Origin: Planctomycetota bacterium
Lineage (GTDB): Bacteria; Planctomycetota; UBA8108; UBA1146; JAKEFC01
Length of the DNA stretch: 39,485 nucleotides
Direction of reading: 5' to 3'
NCBI GenBank assembly: GCA_022616235.1
Contig: JAKEFC010000281.1
Span: 1-39,485 of the forward strand
Shown here: piece after piece, positions 17,689 through 25,517 of the stretch
Layout of the letters: each line of letters opens with the position of its first letter
How positions within the stretch are numbered: position 1 is the stretch's first letter
Notes under the pieces: generated by a model
The model's database searches: none
Seen by the model: the letters and a program-made list of their open reading frames with translations, nothing else
Told to the model about the DNA's origin: nothing
Program-made: the position numbers and the translations under genes

Positions 17689-17851
17689 GAGCACGTTTCA
17701 AAATGCCGCCTGCCTTTGGCCGGCTGCGAGCGCACCATTCCGCGTCGGGCCGCCTCGCCCTATTTCTCCGTCAATACCGCCTCTGCGGCCCTCCTTGCCT
17801 GGCGCGCACTCGGCCGGCCTCGGGGCAACGGCTTCCTTCTGAAACGCGCTC
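17689..17851. repeat. Dispersed palindromic intergenic element, copy B
   Basis: About 163 bp in the 345-bp gap between the pilO-like gene and the PQQ-propeller gene. The terminal arms GAGCACGTTTCA and TGAAACGCGCTC pair at 11 of 12 positions. Their sequence differs from the arms of copy A, so pairing is kept while sequence is not. Interior blocks match copies A and C in order: CTGCCTTTGGCCGGCTGCGA, GCGTCGGGCC, TATTTCTCCGTCAATAC, CCTCCTTGC. On the - strand it would form most of the 5' leader of the PQQ-propeller transcript. The remaining gap (17882-17977) shows nothing further. Confidence 0.7.
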
Positions 17852-17853
17852 TA

Positions 17854-17881
17854 ACTATATCGGACCGCTCGCCCATGCGAA
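17854..17881 (-). promoter_or_regulatory. Sigma-70-like promoter for the PQQ-mla operon
   Basis: Read on the - strand: TTCGCA, a 16-bp spacer, then TATAGT. The -10 box matches TATAAT at 5 of 6 positions and the -35 box matches TTGACA at 4 of 6. Transcription would begin close to 17847, inside the right arm of repeat B, giving a leader of about 215 nt. Confidence 0.5.
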
Positions 17882-17977
17882 AACTGCTCATTGCGAAGAA
17901 GAGCCGGTTTCGCAAGGGCATCGAAGCCGGTCCAGGCGCGCATCGCCGCCGCCTGCGGTCGCGCGCCGCGCGCCATC

Positions 17978-18487
17978 CTACTCGACGAAGATGTCCAGCA
18001 CGACTTCGAGCAGGCGCTGGCCAGGGCCGCGCCCAGCGGTCCAATGGATCTCCTGGATGCGGAGCGGGGCGGGAGTCACGGCGAGATAGTGGATGAACTG
18101 CACGTGCGCGGCCGGAGCGCCGCTCACCACGATGCGATGCCGCTGCCGGGGCGGCATCGCATCCGCGGGAGACGACTCTACGTTGCGAGATTCGAGCACT
18201 AATTGCAGCTCCTCGAGCCGCGCGGTAGTCCGCGAGAGAATCGCGGCAAGCTCGGCGCCGGTCGCCGGAGCCGAGGCAAAGCGCGCGAAGAGATGCTCCT
18301 TGAGCGCCGGCGCGGCTTCGAGGGTGCGAGCGGGAGGAAGCGGCCCCGCGGCCGCCGCGGTAGACGCGGGGAGGAGCGCGCGGATCGCGATCGCGAGGAG
18401 CGTGGCGAGGATTGCGGAGCCTTCGATCCATGCCCAGCGTTTCGATGGCGGAAGCAGCCGCTGCACGAGCATGACGCCGGTCGTCAT
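17978..18487 (-). CDS. PilO/GspM-like assembly protein
   Basis: 169 residues. A short cytoplasmic N-terminus and one membrane helix (about residues 20-40, IEGSAILATLLAIAIRALL) are followed by a helical linker (about 70-100) and a small alpha/beta domain ending in LLEVVLDIFVE. This is the layout of PilO and GspM, which dimerise in the periplasm and align the inner-membrane platform with the secretin. The sequence alone is too divergent for a firm family call, so the assignment leans on layout and on its place right after the PilM- and PilN-like genes. Its ATG overlaps the PilN-like stop by ATGA. Last gene of the secretion operon. Confidence 0.65.
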   Translation of the reverse strand: MTTGVMLVQRLLPPSKRWAWIEGSAILATLLAIAIRALLPASTAAAAGPLPPARTLEAAPALKEHLFARFASAPATGAELAAILSRTTARLEELQLVLESRNVESSPADAMPPRQRHRIVVSGAPAAHVQFIHYLAVTPAPLRIQEIHWTAGRGPGQRLLEVVLDIFVE

Positions 18488-19008
18488 CGCAGCACCTCGA
18501 GCTTGAGCGGCGGCACGACGTCCGCGCGCACGGTAAAGATCGGCTTGCCGCTCTTGGGGTCCCGCCGTACGGACACGGGAACCGCGTGCTTTAGCCAGGC
18601 GTAGCTTTCGAGGAACAACATGAGGTCGGGAACCGCCTGGACCTCATCGGTTTCTCCGCTGATCTCGAGTTGGTTCGTCGCGGCGCGGAAGTGCAGCGAA
18701 GTGATCGACCCGAGCGGCTCGAGAGTGGAGGGAAGCGCGGCGAAGAGCTGGTGCCAGGGCACCCAACCCTCCGCGCAGGCGAGCGCGACCGCCATCGGGT
18801 CTCCGGCGGGAATTTCGAAGTCGCCGCGAACGGCGAGCGGGGGCGGTGCCGCATAGGCGACCTGTGCCGGCGCCGCGCCGCGCGCGAGCAGGAACCCGAC
18901 TCCGCCGATCGCGAGCATGAGCGCGGAGGTGGCGATCACCGAAGGGAGGGCTTCAAGGCGTTCGACTCCGGCAGGGGCGGCGGGCAGCAAGTTGATCGTC
19001 TTCGTCAT
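18484..19008 (-). CDS. PilN/GspL-C-like assembly protein
   Basis: 174 residues. It begins with MTKTINLLPAAP; the I-N-L-L-P motif is the PilN signature for docking into PilM. One membrane helix (about residues 23-43) follows, then a periplasmic ferredoxin-like domain (LGSITSLHFRAATNQLEISGE and the LMLFLESY helix), as in PilN and the C-terminal half of GspL. It starts 9 nt after the PilM-like stop and overlaps the PilO-like start. Together these three should form the inner-membrane alignment complex. Confidence 0.78.
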   Translation of the reverse strand: MTKTINLLPAAPAGVERLEALPSVIATSALMLAIGGVGFLLARGAAPAQVAYAAPPPLAVRGDFEIPAGDPMAVALACAEGWVPWHQLFAALPSTLEPLGSITSLHFRAATNQLEISGETDEVQAVPDLMLFLESYAWLKHAVPVSVRRDPKSGKPIFTVRADVVPPLKLEVLR

Positions 19009-19017
19009 CGCTTCGCC

Positions 19018-19926
19018 TCAGTTGCCATGCGCGAGCAGCGAGCCGAACGGAAGGAACCAAGCGCCGCTCGCGGCCATCGATTCCGGCACCCCCGCCGGCG
19101 GCGGCGCCGCCGCGAGCACGTCGGTTTGGCAGGCGCGCGCTGCCTGCGCCAACCAGTCGCGATCCACGCTTCCCATGCCGCAGAGTCCGTCGATGGCGAG
19201 GAATGGGTGGCGGTCCTCGCACGCGAGGAGCGTCTCGCGAAGGTTGCGGATCCCTTCTTCGCCGTGCAGGGGGAGGGGATCGCCATCGCGCGGAATGCGC
19301 ACCGAGAGATTGCGGAGCGCAAGGGGCCGGCCTCGAGCGAACACGGCGGCCGCCGCGCTCCCCGCATCCGAGTAGACGCCCGCGAAGGAGCGCTCGCGGC
19401 GGTCGCCGAGCTTCGCAAAGTGACAGAACGCGCGAATCGCCGCGGAGAATGCCGGTTCGAGGCCGCGGAGCGGATGGGGGAGGCGCTGCGTCCATTCCTG
19501 CCAATGGTTCACCGCGGAGCGTCGGACGGCGATGAGCAGGCCCAAATGCGCGGCGCTCGCGGACATTTCGGTCGCGGGCGCGAGAATCTCGAAGTCGTAG
19601 ACGGGGTCGAGATCGCCGACGTGGAACATCTTCTCGGCTTCCCAGCGGGTCCCTTGCGCGAGATCGGCATCGGGAAGTGCAGGGAGCGTCGCGATCGCGC
19701 CGCGGACGGCGAGCGGTGCGACCACGGCCCACCGTACTCTCTTGTCGCTCAAGAGTTGGCGAATGCCCTCGGGGGGCGGGGGGAATACGCCCCCTTCGAG
19801 CGTGATCGTGCCGCCGGCGACGAGCGCCGGCTCCGCCGCCGGACCCTCGGCGATGAGCCAGTGGCATTCTCCCGGCACGAGCGCGATTGCGCCGCGGCGG
19901 TCGCGGCGAGCCCAATTCCACTTCAT
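19018..19926 (-). CDS. PilM/GspL-N-like cytoplasmic assembly protein
   Basis: 302 residues, no signal peptide and no membrane segment. By order (secretin, this gene, PilN-like, PilO-like) it sits where PilM or the cytoplasmic half of GspL would be. Visible features include VRWAVVAPLAVRGAIATLPALP, VYDFEILAP and LGLLIAVRRSAVNHWQEW, consistent with the actin-like fold of PilM/GspL that recruits the ATPase and binds the PilN N-terminus. Sequence similarity to the family is weak, so context carries much of the call. The start at 19926 overlaps the secretin stop by ATGA. The ORF track's 930-residue version is a readthrough of an antisense-like frame across the secretin gene. Confidence 0.65.
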   Translation of the reverse strand: MKWNWARRDRRGAIALVPGECHWLIAEGPAAEPALVAGGTITLEGGVFPPPPEGIRQLLSDKRVRWAVVAPLAVRGAIATLPALPDADLAQGTRWEAEKMFHVGDLDPVYDFEILAPATEMSASAAHLGLLIAVRRSAVNHWQEWTQRLPHPLRGLEPAFSAAIRAFCHFAKLGDRRERSFAGVYSDAGSAAAAVFARGRPLALRNLSVRIPRDGDPLPLHGEEGIRNLRETLLACEDRHPFLAIDGLCGMGSVDRDWLAQAARACQTDVLAAAPPPAGVPESMAASGAWFLPFGSLLAHGN

Positions 19927-21905
19927 GGCGTGAGCAGCTCCTCGAAGCGGACTCGGAGCGCGCGGAGCGCGTCCGAGCGGCGGCGATCCACATCCATCGC
20001 GCGCTCCGCTTCCCCGCGCTCGCGCACGATGTGCGGGGTCACGAAGATGATCAGCTCGGTCTTCTCCTCGACGGACTCGCGATGGCGGAAGAGCCAGCGG
20101 AGCAGCGGCACGCTGCCGAGGACCGGCACCTTGCGCACTTTTTCGCTCGTCGTCTGCTCGATGAGGCCTCCGATCACCGCGGTCTCGCCGGAGCGCAGGA
20201 GCACTTGCGTGTCCGCCTCCCGCGTGCTGATCACGGGAAATCGATTGTCCACCAAGTCCAAGAGCGCGCTCACGGCGGGGTGGATCACCATATGGACCCT
20301 GTCTCCCTCGGCAACCGTGGGGATTACGATCAGTTGGATCCCGATGTCTTCGTAGTAGGCAAGGGAGACGGTACGCACCGCCGTCTGCGGGTCGATCGTC
20401 TCCGTGGTGACCGGAAACTTCTGGCCGATGAGTATGCGCGCTTCGACGCTGTCGAGCGTCGTTATGTTCGGCTTCGAGACGATCTCCGCGTTCTCCGACT
20501 GGTCGATGAGTCGCAGCACCGCCGTGAGCTGATCCGCGGAGAGCGACCCGAACGTGAATCCGCTGGTGGTCGTGGGAAACGGCGGGAAGTAGCGGCCGCC
20601 GGCGGGGTCCCAAGGCAGCGTGTGCGGCCGCGTCGCTCCGGCGATCGACAGCACGGCGTTCCAATCGATGCCATGGCTGCGCTCGTCGTCCTTCGTGACC
20701 TGGACGATCACGACTTCCACTTCGATCTGGCGCGGCATCACGTCGAGAGCTTGAATGCGCTCGGCGATCGCCGTGACGATCTCCGGTCGATCCGTCACGC
20801 TGATCACCCGCGACCGCACGGACTCTCCCCGGTCGCGGGTGTCGTCTTGGGCGCGCTGCTCCGTGATCTTGCTGCCGAACTGGAATCCGCCATGCGGCGC
20901 CGGCGCGAAGCAAGTGATCTTCCCGGCGCCGCTCAGCATTTTCTCCAGATAGCGCTTCATGTCCCAACCGTCGACGAAGCGAAGGGAGAATTCCCTCGTG
21001 ACCAGCTCCTCCTGCGCCGACTTGCGGCTCGTGATCACGATCACGCCGTTCTCCTCGCGATAGGCGCAGTCCACGTCGCGCAGGATCAGCGCGAGCGCCT
21101 GCGGCCACGCGACCTTTTCGAGGCGCGCGTTGAGCAGCGCGGCGTGGGTGCCGCTCACGTAGACGTTGAGTCCGAGGGTCGCGTTGAGCAGCATCGCGAG
21201 GTCGTCGAGGGGATAGGCCTGCAGGCGCACGTTCACCGTGCCGTCGTCGTTCTTGGTGATTTCGCCGATCGCATCGCGGGGGGGGACATCGATGGTCGGA
21301 ATCAGATCGCGGATCACGTCGATGATCTGCGGCGAGTCGATGATCGAAAGGGTCCGTCCGACGTCGCCGCTCCCCGCCAGCGCTTCGATATGGCCGTTCT
21401 TGGAGAGGAGCGGCGCGAGGATCTGCTTCACCGCCACCGGGTCGCTGTAGCGAAGGCGTACGATGAGCGGAAAGCGCTCCGCGGCGAGGTCGTCGCCGCG
21501 GGGAAGGCGCGTCACGCGCAGGATGCCGTTCTCCTCCACCATCGCGTAGTTGTGCGCTTTGAGAATGCTCTGCAGCGCTTGGCGCCACTCGAGATTGGTG
21601 ATCTTGACGGTCACTTTCTCGGACAACGCCTCGCCGGTGACGAGGTTCACGTTGCGCTCGCGCAATATGAATTGGATGACGCTGCGCAGGTCGATGTTGT
21701 CGAAGTTCAAGGTGACGCGGTCGGCGGTGCTGGCCGCCGGCGGCGTCGCGGCGGGAGGCGGGGCGACCTGCGCCCCGCTTGGGTCCGCGGCGGCCACGAA
21801 GAACGCGCACGCCGCGAAGACAGGCACGATGCGCCGGCGCGCGGCTCGTTCCCTCCGCTGGGGGAGGCGACGGAGCAATGGGTCGTGCGGCGGCCGGAGG
21901 GGCAT
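19923..21905 (-). CDS. gspD: Secretin, outer-membrane channel (GspD/PilQ family)
   Basis: 660 residues. A long basic N-terminus with a signal peptide (IVPVFAACAFFVAAADPSGAQ) leads an STN/N0 domain (LNFDNIDLRSVIQFILRERN, about residues 66-130) and an N1-like module (VRLRYSDPVAVKQILAPLL). A second STN-like unit (VNVRLQAYPLDDLAMLLNATL) and another N-module come next, then the secretin core. The core signature is clear: VPVLGSVPLLRWLF near the C-terminus, followed by KTELIIFVTPHIV. It forms the multimeric outer-membrane gate for the pseudopilus. The start has AGGGAG upstream. It is preceded by a strong hairpin and coupled by ATGA to the PilM-like gene. Whether it is closer to GspD or PilQ cannot be settled by eye. 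Confidence 0.93.
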   Translation of the reverse strand: MPLRPPHDPLLRRLPQRRERAARRRIVPVFAACAFFVAAADPSGAQVAPPPAATPPAASTADRVTLNFDNIDLRSVIQFILRERNVNLVTGEALSEKVTVKITNLEWRQALQSILKAHNYAMVEENGILRVTRLPRGDDLAAERFPLIVRLRYSDPVAVKQILAPLLSKNGHIEALAGSGDVGRTLSIIDSPQIIDVIRDLIPTIDVPPRDAIGEITKNDDGTVNVRLQAYPLDDLAMLLNATLGLNVYVSGTHAALLNARLEKVAWPQALALILRDVDCAYREENGVIVITSRKSAQEELVTREFSLRFVDGWDMKRYLEKMLSGAGKITCFAPAPHGGFQFGSKITEQRAQDDTRDRGESVRSRVISVTDRPEIVTAIAERIQALDVMPRQIEVEVVIVQVTKDDERSHGIDWNAVLSIAGATRPHTLPWDPAGGRYFPPFPTTTSGFTFGSLSADQLTAVLRLIDQSENAEIVSKPNITTLDSVEARILIGQKFPVTTETIDPQTAVRTVSLAYYEDIGIQLIVIPTVAEGDRVHMVIHPAVSALLDLVDNRFPVISTREADTQVLLRSGETAVIGGLIEQTTSEKVRKVPVLGSVPLLRWLFRHRESVEEKTELIIFVTPHIVRERGEAERAMDVDRRRSDALRALRVRFEELLTP

Positions 21906-21926
21906 CGGCGCTCCCTAACGTTCAGG

Positions 21927-21948
21927 TCCCGCTCGCAGCCGAGCGGGA
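21927..21948. promoter_or_regulatory. Hairpin in the secretin leader
   Basis: TCCCGCTCG-CAGC-CGAGCGGGA is a perfect 9-bp stem with a 4-nt loop, in the 101-bp gap between the PilP-like stop and the secretin start. It lies 22 nt upstream of the secretin ATG on the transcript. There is no U-run, so it may be an mRNA-stabilising or attenuating structure rather than a full terminator. Confidence 0.45.
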
Positions 21949-22006
21949 GAAAGCCCCCTCCGATGAACCGTCCTTCATTCCGCGGCGCGAAAGCGGCGCG
22001 CGATCG

Positions 22007-22636
22007 CTACCGATCGCCGCCGCCCGCAGCCGGCGGCAAGACCTGACGTTGCTCCCCGTATGGCTCGAACGGGAGCACGTATTCCTTGCCGTTCATTTCG
22101 ATGCAAACCTCGGCCTCGCGCACCGCGACCAGCCGCAACTTGGTGTCGAGCTTCTCTCCCTCGAAGATCACTTTCCCATCGAGGAGCGCGCCCCGCACGG
22201 CACCAGAATAATAGATGCCCCCCAGAGCGACGGGGCGGGGAGGCAGCTTGCGGGCACCGGTGCGCGCTCTTGCGCGCGCGGGCTCGGGAGTGCCGCCGCT
22301 CTGCAGCGCGAACGGATCGCCCTCGATCGCGACCTTGGGCAATTCCGTCGACATGGCGAGGACCCGCTCCAGCGCCTCCTTCTTGTAGCGGTATGCCCTC
22401 GGAGGCAATCCGCCCGGCGCCCCCGCTGGCGCGCCCGGAGCCGGCGCCGCCGCGGCTCCCGCAGCCTGCGTAGAGGTCTCCGTGCCGTTGGATCCGGCGC
22501 CAGGCGCTCCGGCGGCGGCCGCCGCTCCCCCCATGACCAGCCCGGCCGAATCGTTCCCGCGCATCGCCCAGGACAACAATCCGGCGCCGACGACCGCGAC
22601 GGTCACGAGCAGCAGGCGCTTCTCGCGCCGATTCAT
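22007..22636 (-). CDS. PilP/GspC-like periplasmic connector
   Basis: 209 residues. An N-terminal membrane helix (KRLLLVTVAVVGAGLLSWAM) is followed by a low-complexity Ala/Pro/Gly linker (about residues 35-80) and a C-terminal beta domain of about 60-70 residues (VALGGIYYSGAVRGALLDGKVIFEGEKL, ending EVCIEMNGKEYVLPFEPY). A G-G-I-x-x-S-x-x-x-x-A-L-L-[ND]-G-K pattern is the hallmark of the PilP/GspC HR domain that contacts the secretin. The start at 22636 overlaps the lipoprotein stop by ATGA; the ORF-track start at 23161 lies in the wrong gene. It stands directly before the secretin, as expected for a partner. Confidence 0.75.
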   Translation of the reverse strand: MNRREKRLLLVTVAVVGAGLLSWAMRGNDSAGLVMGGAAAAAGAPGAGSNGTETSTQAAGAAAAPAPGAPAGAPGGLPPRAYRYKKEALERVLAMSTELPKVAIEGDPFALQSGGTPEPARARARTGARKLPPRPVALGGIYYSGAVRGALLDGKVIFEGEKLDTKLRLVAVREAEVCIEMNGKEYVLPFEPYGEQRQVLPPAAGGGDR

Positions 22637-23190
22637 GGCGCACGCTCCGGCGGCAGCGCTTCGACCTCCGCCGCGAGCGCAGCGATCGCGGCGCGCCCGC
22701 TTGGATCCAATCCCGGATCGGCGAGCGCAGCAGCGAGCATCTCTTCCCCATCCGCATCGGCGCCGGTCAGGAACAAGAGCCAAGCCATCTCGATGCGCGC
22801 TCGCGAATCGAGCTTCGCTCCGCGCATTTGCATCTCGCGATAGAGCGCAAGCGCGTGGCGTGCGCCGTCGAGCAACCGCCGCCGCGCGCTGCGCTGTCGC
22901 TCGTTGCCAGTGGCGCCGCGATCCCGCTCCGAAGCGGCCAGCTCGAGCCACTCCGCGGCCTGCCAGCGCGCGAGCCGCGCGGTCGCGCGGGCGTAGTCTT
23001 GGAGCGCACCGGCGTCGAAGTCGCTCGCGGCGAGCCGCGCGCGAGCATGATCGGCATCGGCGGCGAGTTCCGGGGGCAGAGCCTCCCACGCCGCGTAGTA
23101 GTGCGGCAGCGTCGCGGCGCGCGGCGCCCCGCCGGCGCAGCCGAAGGCAGCGAGCGCGCAAGCGAGCAATGTGCCGCGGAGCGGGGTCAT
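22633..23190 (-). CDS. Small helical lipoprotein of the secretion operon
   Basis: 185 residues. A short signal sequence ending in AAFGC looks like a loose lipobox (lipid cysteine near residue 18). The rest is almost wholly alpha-helical and Ala/Arg/Leu-rich, with TPR-like character (YARATARLARWQAAEWLELA, ARIEMAWLLFLTGADADGEEML). It could be a pilotin-like or TPR-type assembly factor for the secretin, an idea based on its place between the kinase and the PilP-like gene. Both ends overlap neighbours by ATGA. No family recognised. Confidence 0.6.
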   Translation of the reverse strand: MTPLRGTLLACALAAFGCAGGAPRAATLPHYYAAWEALPPELAADADHARARLAASDFDAGALQDYARATARLARWQAAEWLELAASERDRGATGNERQRSARRRLLDGARHALALYREMQMRGAKLDSRARIEMAWLLFLTGADADGEEMLAAALADPGLDPSGRAAIAALAAEVEALPPERAP

Positions 23191-24491
23191 TCGCGTTCCT
23201 TCTCGTCGAGCCAGATCTTGAGCATCGAGCCGGGATCGTCGGAGGCTGGGGTCGCGAGGTAGGCGGCGACGCGGGGCACCACCTCGCGTTCGCGGTTCAG
23301 CTTGCCGGCGATTCTTACCAGCGCGTGGACGTACTCGATCCGGTCGCCGCACAGGTCGTGCGCTTCGCGGAACGATTCGTAGGCGTCTTCGAAATCGCCG
23401 CCGGCCTCGGCGGCGCGGCCGCGATGATGGGCGGCGGCGGCCTGAGCGATCGCGGCGAGCCGCGCCGCGTCGCCGTCCGAGGTCGCCGGGACCCCCGCGG
23501 TGCGCAGTGTCCCGAGCGCCTCCGCGACCCGCGTGCGGAGCCCCGCGAGCAACGAATCCAGCGCCCACGAAATCGCCGCGGCGAGGAGCGCGACCAGCGC
23601 GAACAAGGTCAGCACCCTGGTGCGGCGACGCGATCCCGGCCGAGCGGCGCCGGCGTCTTCCGGCGTGCAGGTCGCCGCCCCCGGCGGCGCCGCATCCCCG
23701 AGACAGGCGAGGACCTCCTGCATCGACTGCGGGCGGTCTCCCGGCGCTTTCTCCAAGCAACGGAGGATCAACTGTTCGCACTCGTGCGGGAGGTCGCGGC
23801 GCCGCGCGCGCGGGCTGGCCGGGGCGGAACGGCGCTGCATCTCCAACAGGTCGTAGACGGATTCGGAGTGAAACGGCGGGACGCCGCACACCAGCTCGTA
23901 AAGCATCACCCCGAAGGAATAGATGTCCGTGCGGTGATCGAGCGCGGTGCCGTCGCACTGTTCCGGGCTCATGTAGGCCGGCGTGCCGACGACGTTGCCG
24001 GTGGCGGTCAGCATCGTCAGGCCTTCGACTTGCACCAGTCCGAAATCGAGCAGCTTCGCCGTGTCGCCGGCGCAGACGATGACGTTGCTCGGCTTCAGAT
24101 CGCGGTGCGTCATCCCCCGTTCGTGGATCGCGGCCAGCGCGCGGGCGACCTGGCGCGCGAAGGCGAGCGCCGACGGGAGCGGCAGGCGGACGCCGTGCGT
24201 GCGCATCACGCGCGACAGCGGGACTCCCTCCAGGAATTCCATCGCGAGGTAGTGCACGCCCTCGCGGCAACCGACCTCGAACACGCGGACGATGTTCGGG
24301 TGGTCGAGGGACTTGAGCGCCTGGCCTTCGCGCTGAAAGCGCCGCGAGGTGATCGCGTTCACCATGTGGGGGAGAAGGATCTTGATCGCGACGCTGGCGC
24401 CATCGGCGTTGCGCAGCGCGCGATAGACGACCCCCATGCCCCCCTTGCCGACCTCGCGTTGGATCGTGTAGCCGGGAACCTGAGGATTCAT
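23187..24491 (-). CDS. Membrane Ser/Thr protein kinase (PknB type)
   Basis: 434 residues. All kinase motifs are present: glycine loop VGKGGMGVVY (about 14-23), catalytic Lys 37 in VAIK, HRDLKPSN (Asp 131), DFG at 149-151, and the activation segment GTPAYMSPEQ. A Pro/Ala/Arg-rich juxtamembrane region leads to one membrane helix (about 290-312, LTLFALVALLAAAISWAL) and an exported C-terminal domain of about 120 residues with TPR-like helices. It should phosphorylate Ser/Thr on cytoplasmic targets. Likely candidates are the FHA kinase and secretion ATPase of the same operon, which is inference. It is coupled by ATGA to the response regulator before it and the lipoprotein after it. Confidence 0.93.
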   Translation of the reverse strand: MNPQVPGYTIQREVGKGGMGVVYRALRNADGASVAIKILLPHMVNAITSRRFQREGQALKSLDHPNIVRVFEVGCREGVHYLAMEFLEGVPLSRVMRTHGVRLPLPSALAFARQVARALAAIHERGMTHRDLKPSNVIVCAGDTAKLLDFGLVQVEGLTMLTATGNVVGTPAYMSPEQCDGTALDHRTDIYSFGVMLYELVCGVPPFHSESVYDLLEMQRRSAPASPRARRRDLPHECEQLILRCLEKAPGDRPQSMQEVLACLGDAAPPGAATCTPEDAGAARPGSRRRTRVLTLFALVALLAAAISWALDSLLAGLRTRVAEALGTLRTAGVPATSDGDAARLAAIAQAAAAHHRGRAAEAGGDFEDAYESFREAHDLCGDRIEYVHALVRIAGKLNREREVVPRVAAYLATPASDDPGSMLKIWLDEKERE

Positions 24492-25468
24492 CGCGCCACT
24501 TTGTCCTTGAGCAGCGCGAGCGGCGGCGCGATCTGCGTCGCGAACACTCTGAGCAGCATGGAGAGGTCGCGCTGGGCGGCGGTCGCATCGCCGGGCACGA
24601 CGAGGAATCCATGTACTTCGCTGCCCGCGCGGAGCGGCACGAGAGTGAACGGTCCGGAGGACTCTTCTCCTCCGCCCAGCTTCAGCGCGAGGCGCGGCAG
24701 CGCGGGCGCCTGGGCGGGCTGCACGATCGCGACTTCCCCCAGCAGCGCGAGATCTACGCCAAGCTCCTCCGCAGTGAATTCGCAGTCGGACGGCACTTCG
24801 GCCGCATAGCCCGGAGCGCGGACCAGGCGCCAGCCGGCGCCGTTGCGCGCGATCAAGAGCCCGCGTGGGACCTCGAGCTGCAGCCGCAGCATGTCGGCGA
24901 CGAGGTCGAAGAGCGGCTCGACCGCTTCCACCTCGCCGATCATGCGTCCGGTCTCGCAGAGGAGCTCCAGCTCCGCGACGCGGCGCCGCAGTTGGCCGTT
25001 CGCGTTCTTCAGGTCGCAGTTGATCTCTTGGAGATCGCGCGCCAGCGCCCGGTTGGCGAACAAGAGCCGCCTCCGTTCGAGGGCCTTCCGCACGATCTTG
25101 AGCAGGTCCTCCTCGAAATTGAGGATCGGCTTCGTGACGTAGTCGTACGCCCCGAGACGCATCGCCTCGACTGCGGTCTGCAGCGTCCCGTTGCCGCTCG
25201 CCATCAGGACTTCGACGTCCGGATAGCGCCTCTTGATCTCGCGCAGAAGCTCGACGCCGTTCATCCCCGGCATCACGATGTCCAGGATCGCAATGTCGAT
25301 CTGCTCGCGTTCCAGGATTACCAGCGCCTCGGTTGCATTCGCGGCAACGAGGACTTGGAACCCCTCCGTGGCGAAGTAGAGCTCGATCGCCTCGCGAATG
25401 AACGACTCATCGTCCACCACGAGGAGCTTCTCGCTCTTCGCGCTCGTCCTACGGACCGCCAAGCTCAT
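24488..25468 (-). CDS. Response regulator: REC domain, coiled coil and GAF-like domain
   Basis: 326 residues. The receiver domain (about 14-130) has the acidic pair VVDDE at 19-20, phospho-acceptor Asp 63 in AILDIVMPGMNG, a Ser in place of the usual Thr in LMASGNG, and Lys in YVTKP. A coiled coil (about 135-180) follows, then a GAF-like domain (about 180-315). There is no DNA-binding or enzymatic output, so signalling is probably by protein contact. The ORF track's longer version starts in unrelated frame; ATG 25468 has GAGAA-like sequence upstream. Its likely partner is the FHA-histidine kinase at the head of the same operon. Confidence 0.85.
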   Translation of the reverse strand: MSLAVRRTSAKSEKLLVVDDESFIREAIELYFATEGFQVLVAANATEALVILEREQIDIAILDIVMPGMNGVELLREIKRRYPDVEVLMASGNGTLQTAVEAMRLGAYDYVTKPILNFEEDLLKIVRKALERRRLLFANRALARDLQEINCDLKNANGQLRRRVAELELLCETGRMIGEVEAVEPLFDLVADMLRLQLEVPRGLLIARNGAGWRLVRAPGYAAEVPSDCEFTAEELGVDLALLGEVAIVQPAQAPALPRLALKLGGGEESSGPFTLVPLRAGSEVHGFLVVPGDATAAQRDLSMLLRVFATQIAPPLALLKDKVAR

Positions 25469-25517
25469 CGCCGAATTCTCGTTCCCACGGCGCTCCGCAG
25501 GGGAGCGCCCGGACTCG

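Noticed and set aside
19018-21810. 930-residue version of the PilM-like gene
   Set aside because: The upstream two thirds is an Arg/His-rich shadow of the secretin frame. The ATGA overlap at 19926 marks the real start.
19887-22046. 719-codon open frame on the + strand
   Set aside because: It is antisense to the secretin and PilM-like genes. High GC keeps the antisense frame open; the translation is Arg/His/Asp-rich without any known motif.
22482-24809. 775-codon open frame on the + strand
   Set aside because: Antisense to the PilP-like, lipoprotein and kinase genes, which have clear family motifs; Arg/Ala/Pro-rich composition typical of shadow frames.
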